Under the pieces are notes generated by a model. The model ran no database searches. It was not told the origin of the DNA and saw nothing but the letters and a program-made list of their open reading frames with translations. DNA of 7,105 nucleotides from Bacteroidetes bacterium CG23_combo_of_CG06-09_8_20_14_all_32_9 (GTDB taxonomy: Bacteria; Bacteroidota; Bacteroidia; Bacteroidales; GWA2-32-17): assembly GCA_002771395.1 (NCBI GenBank), contig PCSS01000035.1, positions 1 to 7,105 on the forward strand, written 5' to 3'. This document shows, piece after piece, positions 5,136 to 7,105 of this stretch (positions are counted from its first letter, which is position 1; each line of letters opens with the position of its first letter). A program made the position numbers and the translations under genes.

Positions 5136-6722
5136 CTACTGTTTAGTTTGAACAACCCGTTGTTCTTTTGCAAAGAGAAAAAGACAATAAAAAAATACAA
5201 AAAATGTAAGACCGGCTTGTGTTTCAATAGTATCTTCGTTTATAAATGAAAACAACAAAATTATTAAAAAAACTGAAAACAGAAAATCTTTAAATCCATT
5301 TTCTTTTATAGCGGGATAAAATATTGCAAATAAAATCCATACAAAACCAAAGACACCAAATGTAAGCAGGAATGTAACAAATTGATTGTGTGCTCTAAGT
5401 CGCCATTCTTTTTCAAGAAGGCTTTTCATTTGTACATATTGTTTATCAAACGAAATTTGAACATTCCCCGTACCAACCCCAAATAAATAATGTTTTGAAA
5501 TTATTCCTTTTGCTGCTTTTAAATATTCTATTCGCTGTGGTAATGAATGTCCACCTGCATATTTGTTGTTTTTGTATTCGTACAATTCCCAAATAGTGTT
5601 ATAAATCATCGGGTAGATTTTCCACTCATTTAAAAAGATATAATTTGGAACACCGTTTTCAATGGCTTTAATATCGTCATTATTCAAATTACTAATTCCT
5701 GCCGAATCTTTTCTTAGTCCTTTTGATGTAAGATAACGAACAAGAGTATATCTTAACTCATTACCATGCTTATCTTTACCTAAATAATTGAGTTTGCTCT
5801 TTTTAGTCCAACCATCAACTAATTCTTTTTCGCAACAAAACGCCCACACAATTTTGCCGTTTTCCACAGATTTACTTTCGCTGTTGAAAAAGTAATCGTT
5901 ACCCGACTTTGTTTTCTTATCAACCTTTGAGTAATCAATTTGCTCTATTTGTGTAAAGTTTTTAAGAACCTTGTAAACATACCAACCTGGAATGACAGGA
6001 AGTATTAATAAAATTAAAAAACAAAACCATTTGTACCAAAATTTTAACTTAAATGTAAAGAACCATAACACAAGGTATGATACTACTCCAAAAATTAATA
6101 ATCCGGTTAAACTTTTTAAAAGAATAAGGAAAATAATAAACCACACAGAAATAGTAATACCAATAATTTTTTTCCAACCGGTTAATGCTAATTCATTTTT
6201 AATAAAACTATAATAGAAAAGGATGAAAACTGAAAAAGCTACCATTAGTGAAAAGCGAATGTGAGAAATAAATACGGACAATTCGCGGTAATTTGTAATG
6301 TTTACAGAAGGTTTAAAAATAAAGATTGCCATACTTATTAACGAACCCGAAAGAACTCCAGAAGTAAAAACCAATAAAATTGTTCTTAATAAATGCTTTG
6401 ATAATGATTTTGATGTACCAACAATAAGAGGCAATACTAAAAGAGGTAGTTTAATTCTTAAGTCGTGATAAGCATAATTATAGTCTTGCGGCGGAAATAG
6501 CCAAAAGGCGTGGACAATAAAAATTGAAATAAAAATCCAAATGCTTTTTCTTGATTTTAATATTTTTACTTTTTCCCGAAAATTTCCTTCCAACACCCAG
6601 TTTCCCAATAAAATTAACTGCGAAAAACTCATTCCAAACATAGAAAGTGGTAACGAAAATACAAGCAGTAATAGCCCGAATATGTATATATTACGATGTA
6701 TAGTATGAGAGAATACGGGCAT
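5136..6722 (-). CDS. O-antigen ligase / polymerase family membrane protein (Wzy_C)
   Basis: An inner-membrane enzyme that joins or polymerises lipid-linked glycan at the periplasmic face. Its 528 residues show about 11 hydrophobic segments: roughly 12-30, 61-78, 92-108, 113-136, 153-174, 186-203, 206-224, 230-250, 448-468, 478-495 and 503-518. Between the last two groups lies a long soluble loop, about 251-447, ending in FGVGTGN (414-420) and RAHNQFVTFLLTFGVFG (443-459). This is the Wzy_C signature, with H445 as the conserved periplasmic histidine. The loop is larger than in enterobacterial WaaL, as is common in Bacteroidota. Ligase, polymerase and protein O-oligosaccharyltransferase cannot be told apart by sequence. 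The ATG has no Shine-Dalgarno site and follows the upstream membrane-protein stop by 11 bases, so the two are probably co-transcribed. The inverted-repeat element starts just after its TAG. Confidence 0.88.
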   Translation of the reverse strand: MPVFSHTIHRNIYIFGLLLLVFSLPLSMFGMSFSQLILLGNWVLEGNFREKVKILKSRKSIWIFISIFIVHAFWLFPPQDYNYAYHDLRIKLPLLVLPLIVGTSKSLSKHLLRTILLVFTSGVLSGSLISMAIFIFKPSVNITNYRELSVFISHIRFSLMVAFSVFILFYYSFIKNELALTGWKKIIGITISVWFIIFLILLKSLTGLLIFGVVSYLVLWFFTFKLKFWYKWFCFLILLILPVIPGWYVYKVLKNFTQIEQIDYSKVDKKTKSGNDYFFNSESKSVENGKIVWAFCCEKELVDGWTKKSKLNYLGKDKHGNELRYTLVRYLTSKGLRKDSAGISNLNNDDIKAIENGVPNYIFLNEWKIYPMIYNTIWELYEYKNNKYAGGHSLPQRIEYLKAAKGIISKHYLFGVGTGNVQISFDKQYVQMKSLLEKEWRLRAHNQFVTFLLTFGVFGFVWILFAIFYPAIKENGFKDFLFSVFLIILLFSFINEDTIETQAGLTFFVFFYCLFLFAKEQRVVQTKQ

Positions 6723-6733
6723 TGTTATAATTA

Positions 6734-6961
6734 TTATAAAGTTATTACTATTATTGCAATACTCGAAAATAAACTTACCAAGTATTGTGGATGTGACAAA
6801 AGTGATACCGCTTCCCTGCTTCCGGTATGAGCAGACATTATATAAATTACCATAGCCAAAGAAACTAATCCAAAAAACTGTATGAATTTGTCTCTTGTTT
6901 TAAATTTTACTAAACTTAAAATCACCAATGATACAGATGGGATAAGCATGTAAAATCCCAA
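6734..6961 (-). CDS. small multi-pass membrane protein of unknown family, start uncertain
   Basis: About 75 residues from the TTG at 6961, with three hydrophobic segments: LIPSVSLVILSLV at about 6-18, FGLVSLAMVIYIMSA at 30-44 and LVSLFSSIAIIVITL at 61-75. A hydrophilic AHTGSREAV (44-52) stands before the last one. An ATG at 6949 is the other sensible start. The frame stays open upstream to a TGA at 7061-7063 (ASQIFIYLLHQNKL...), so the protein may be longer or its 5' end may be lost: DNA from about 7038 outward looks like intergenic repeat. I do not recognise the family; a loose likeness to small DUF2231-type membrane proteins is not firm. The 11-base gap to the ligase gene suggests one operon. 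Confidence 0.5.
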   Translation of the reverse strand: MGFYMLIPSVSLVILSLVKFKTRDKFIQFFGLVSLAMVIYIMSAHTGSREAVSLLSHPQYLVSLFSSIAIIVITL

Positions 6962-7037
6962 TTCTTTTATAGCTTCAATACCTATGGTATTTAGTTTGTT
7001 CTGATGTAAAAGATATATAAAAATTTGCGAAGCCAGA

Positions 7038-7105
7038 TTAATTAGTGTTTGTCTGTAAAGTCAGTGGATTTGATTTTCAATGACTTTTTACCCCTAACCC
7101 TAAAG
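7038..7105. repeat. intergenic repeat phrase at the right edge
   Basis: The plus strand carries GTGTTTGTCTGTAAAG, TCAGTGGATT and then CCCCTAACCCTAAAG. The first two resemble the widespread GTGTTTATCTGTAAAATC-x-GTGG phrase of Bacteroidota intergenic DNA, recalled from memory and not checked. The region therefore probably marks the end of the coding region on this side. Confidence 0.35.

Noticed and set aside
4997..5227. A 76-codon minus-strand frame across the inverted-repeat element
   Set aside because: It is made of the ligase 3' end in another frame plus the structured non-coding element.
5992..6213. A 73-codon plus-strand frame
   Set aside because: It lies wholly inside the ligase gene and has only shadow composition.
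7090..7105. Telomere-like CCCTAACCCTAA at the right edge
   Set aside because: Fewer than two full units, joined to intergenic repeat words in bacterial DNA; chance is a sufficient explanation.

Overview
The window looks like AT-rich chromosomal DNA from a member of the Bacteroidota. The first gene encodes a PKD-domain protein with a type IX secretion (T9SS) sorting domain. Most genes lack a Shine-Dalgarno sequence, one start is preceded by a TAnnTTTG-type promoter word, and the gaps are full of the short degenerate repeats common between genes in this phylum. I cannot name a genus.

Layout. At 1-1269 (+) is the 3' part of a secreted T9SS cargo protein; its start lies outside the window. A repeat-bearing gap (1270-1666) separates it from a convergent two-gene unit on the minus strand: a guanine deaminase (guaD, about 2245-2718), then a 3-methyladenine DNA glycosylase (mpg, 1667-2245). 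Their stop and start codons overlap as TAATG. From 2747 to 3590 there is no convincing long gene, but several inverted and tandem repeats.

From 3591 to the right edge everything reads on the minus strand and looks like a worn surface-polysaccharide locus. In transcription order it holds a small membrane protein (to 6734) and, 11 bases on, a complete O-antigen ligase/polymerase (5136-6722). A 177-bp inverted-repeat element (4957-5133) starts 2 bases past the ligase stop. Next come the first 17 codons of a four-helix-bundle protein gene that is then cut off (4828-4778), an open stretch resembling the tail of a GT4 glycosyltransferase (4515-4772), and an intact Gfo/Idh/MocA nucleotide-sugar-type dehydrogenase (3591-4514). 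The dehydrogenase differs from its neighbours: much of it is visibly richer in GC, and it has a strong AAGGAG ribosome binding site. It was probably acquired by transfer.

How the genes fit together. GuaD and Mpg both act on purine bases and are probably co-translated. The ligase and dehydrogenase would act at two ends of glycan production: sugar-nucleotide modification in the cytoplasm, and polymer joining or ligation at the periplasmic face. I see no complete new defence or mobile system. The most distinctive item is the 177-bp element. It contains a fully paired three-way junction, and its imperfect pairs favour the plus strand as the folded one.
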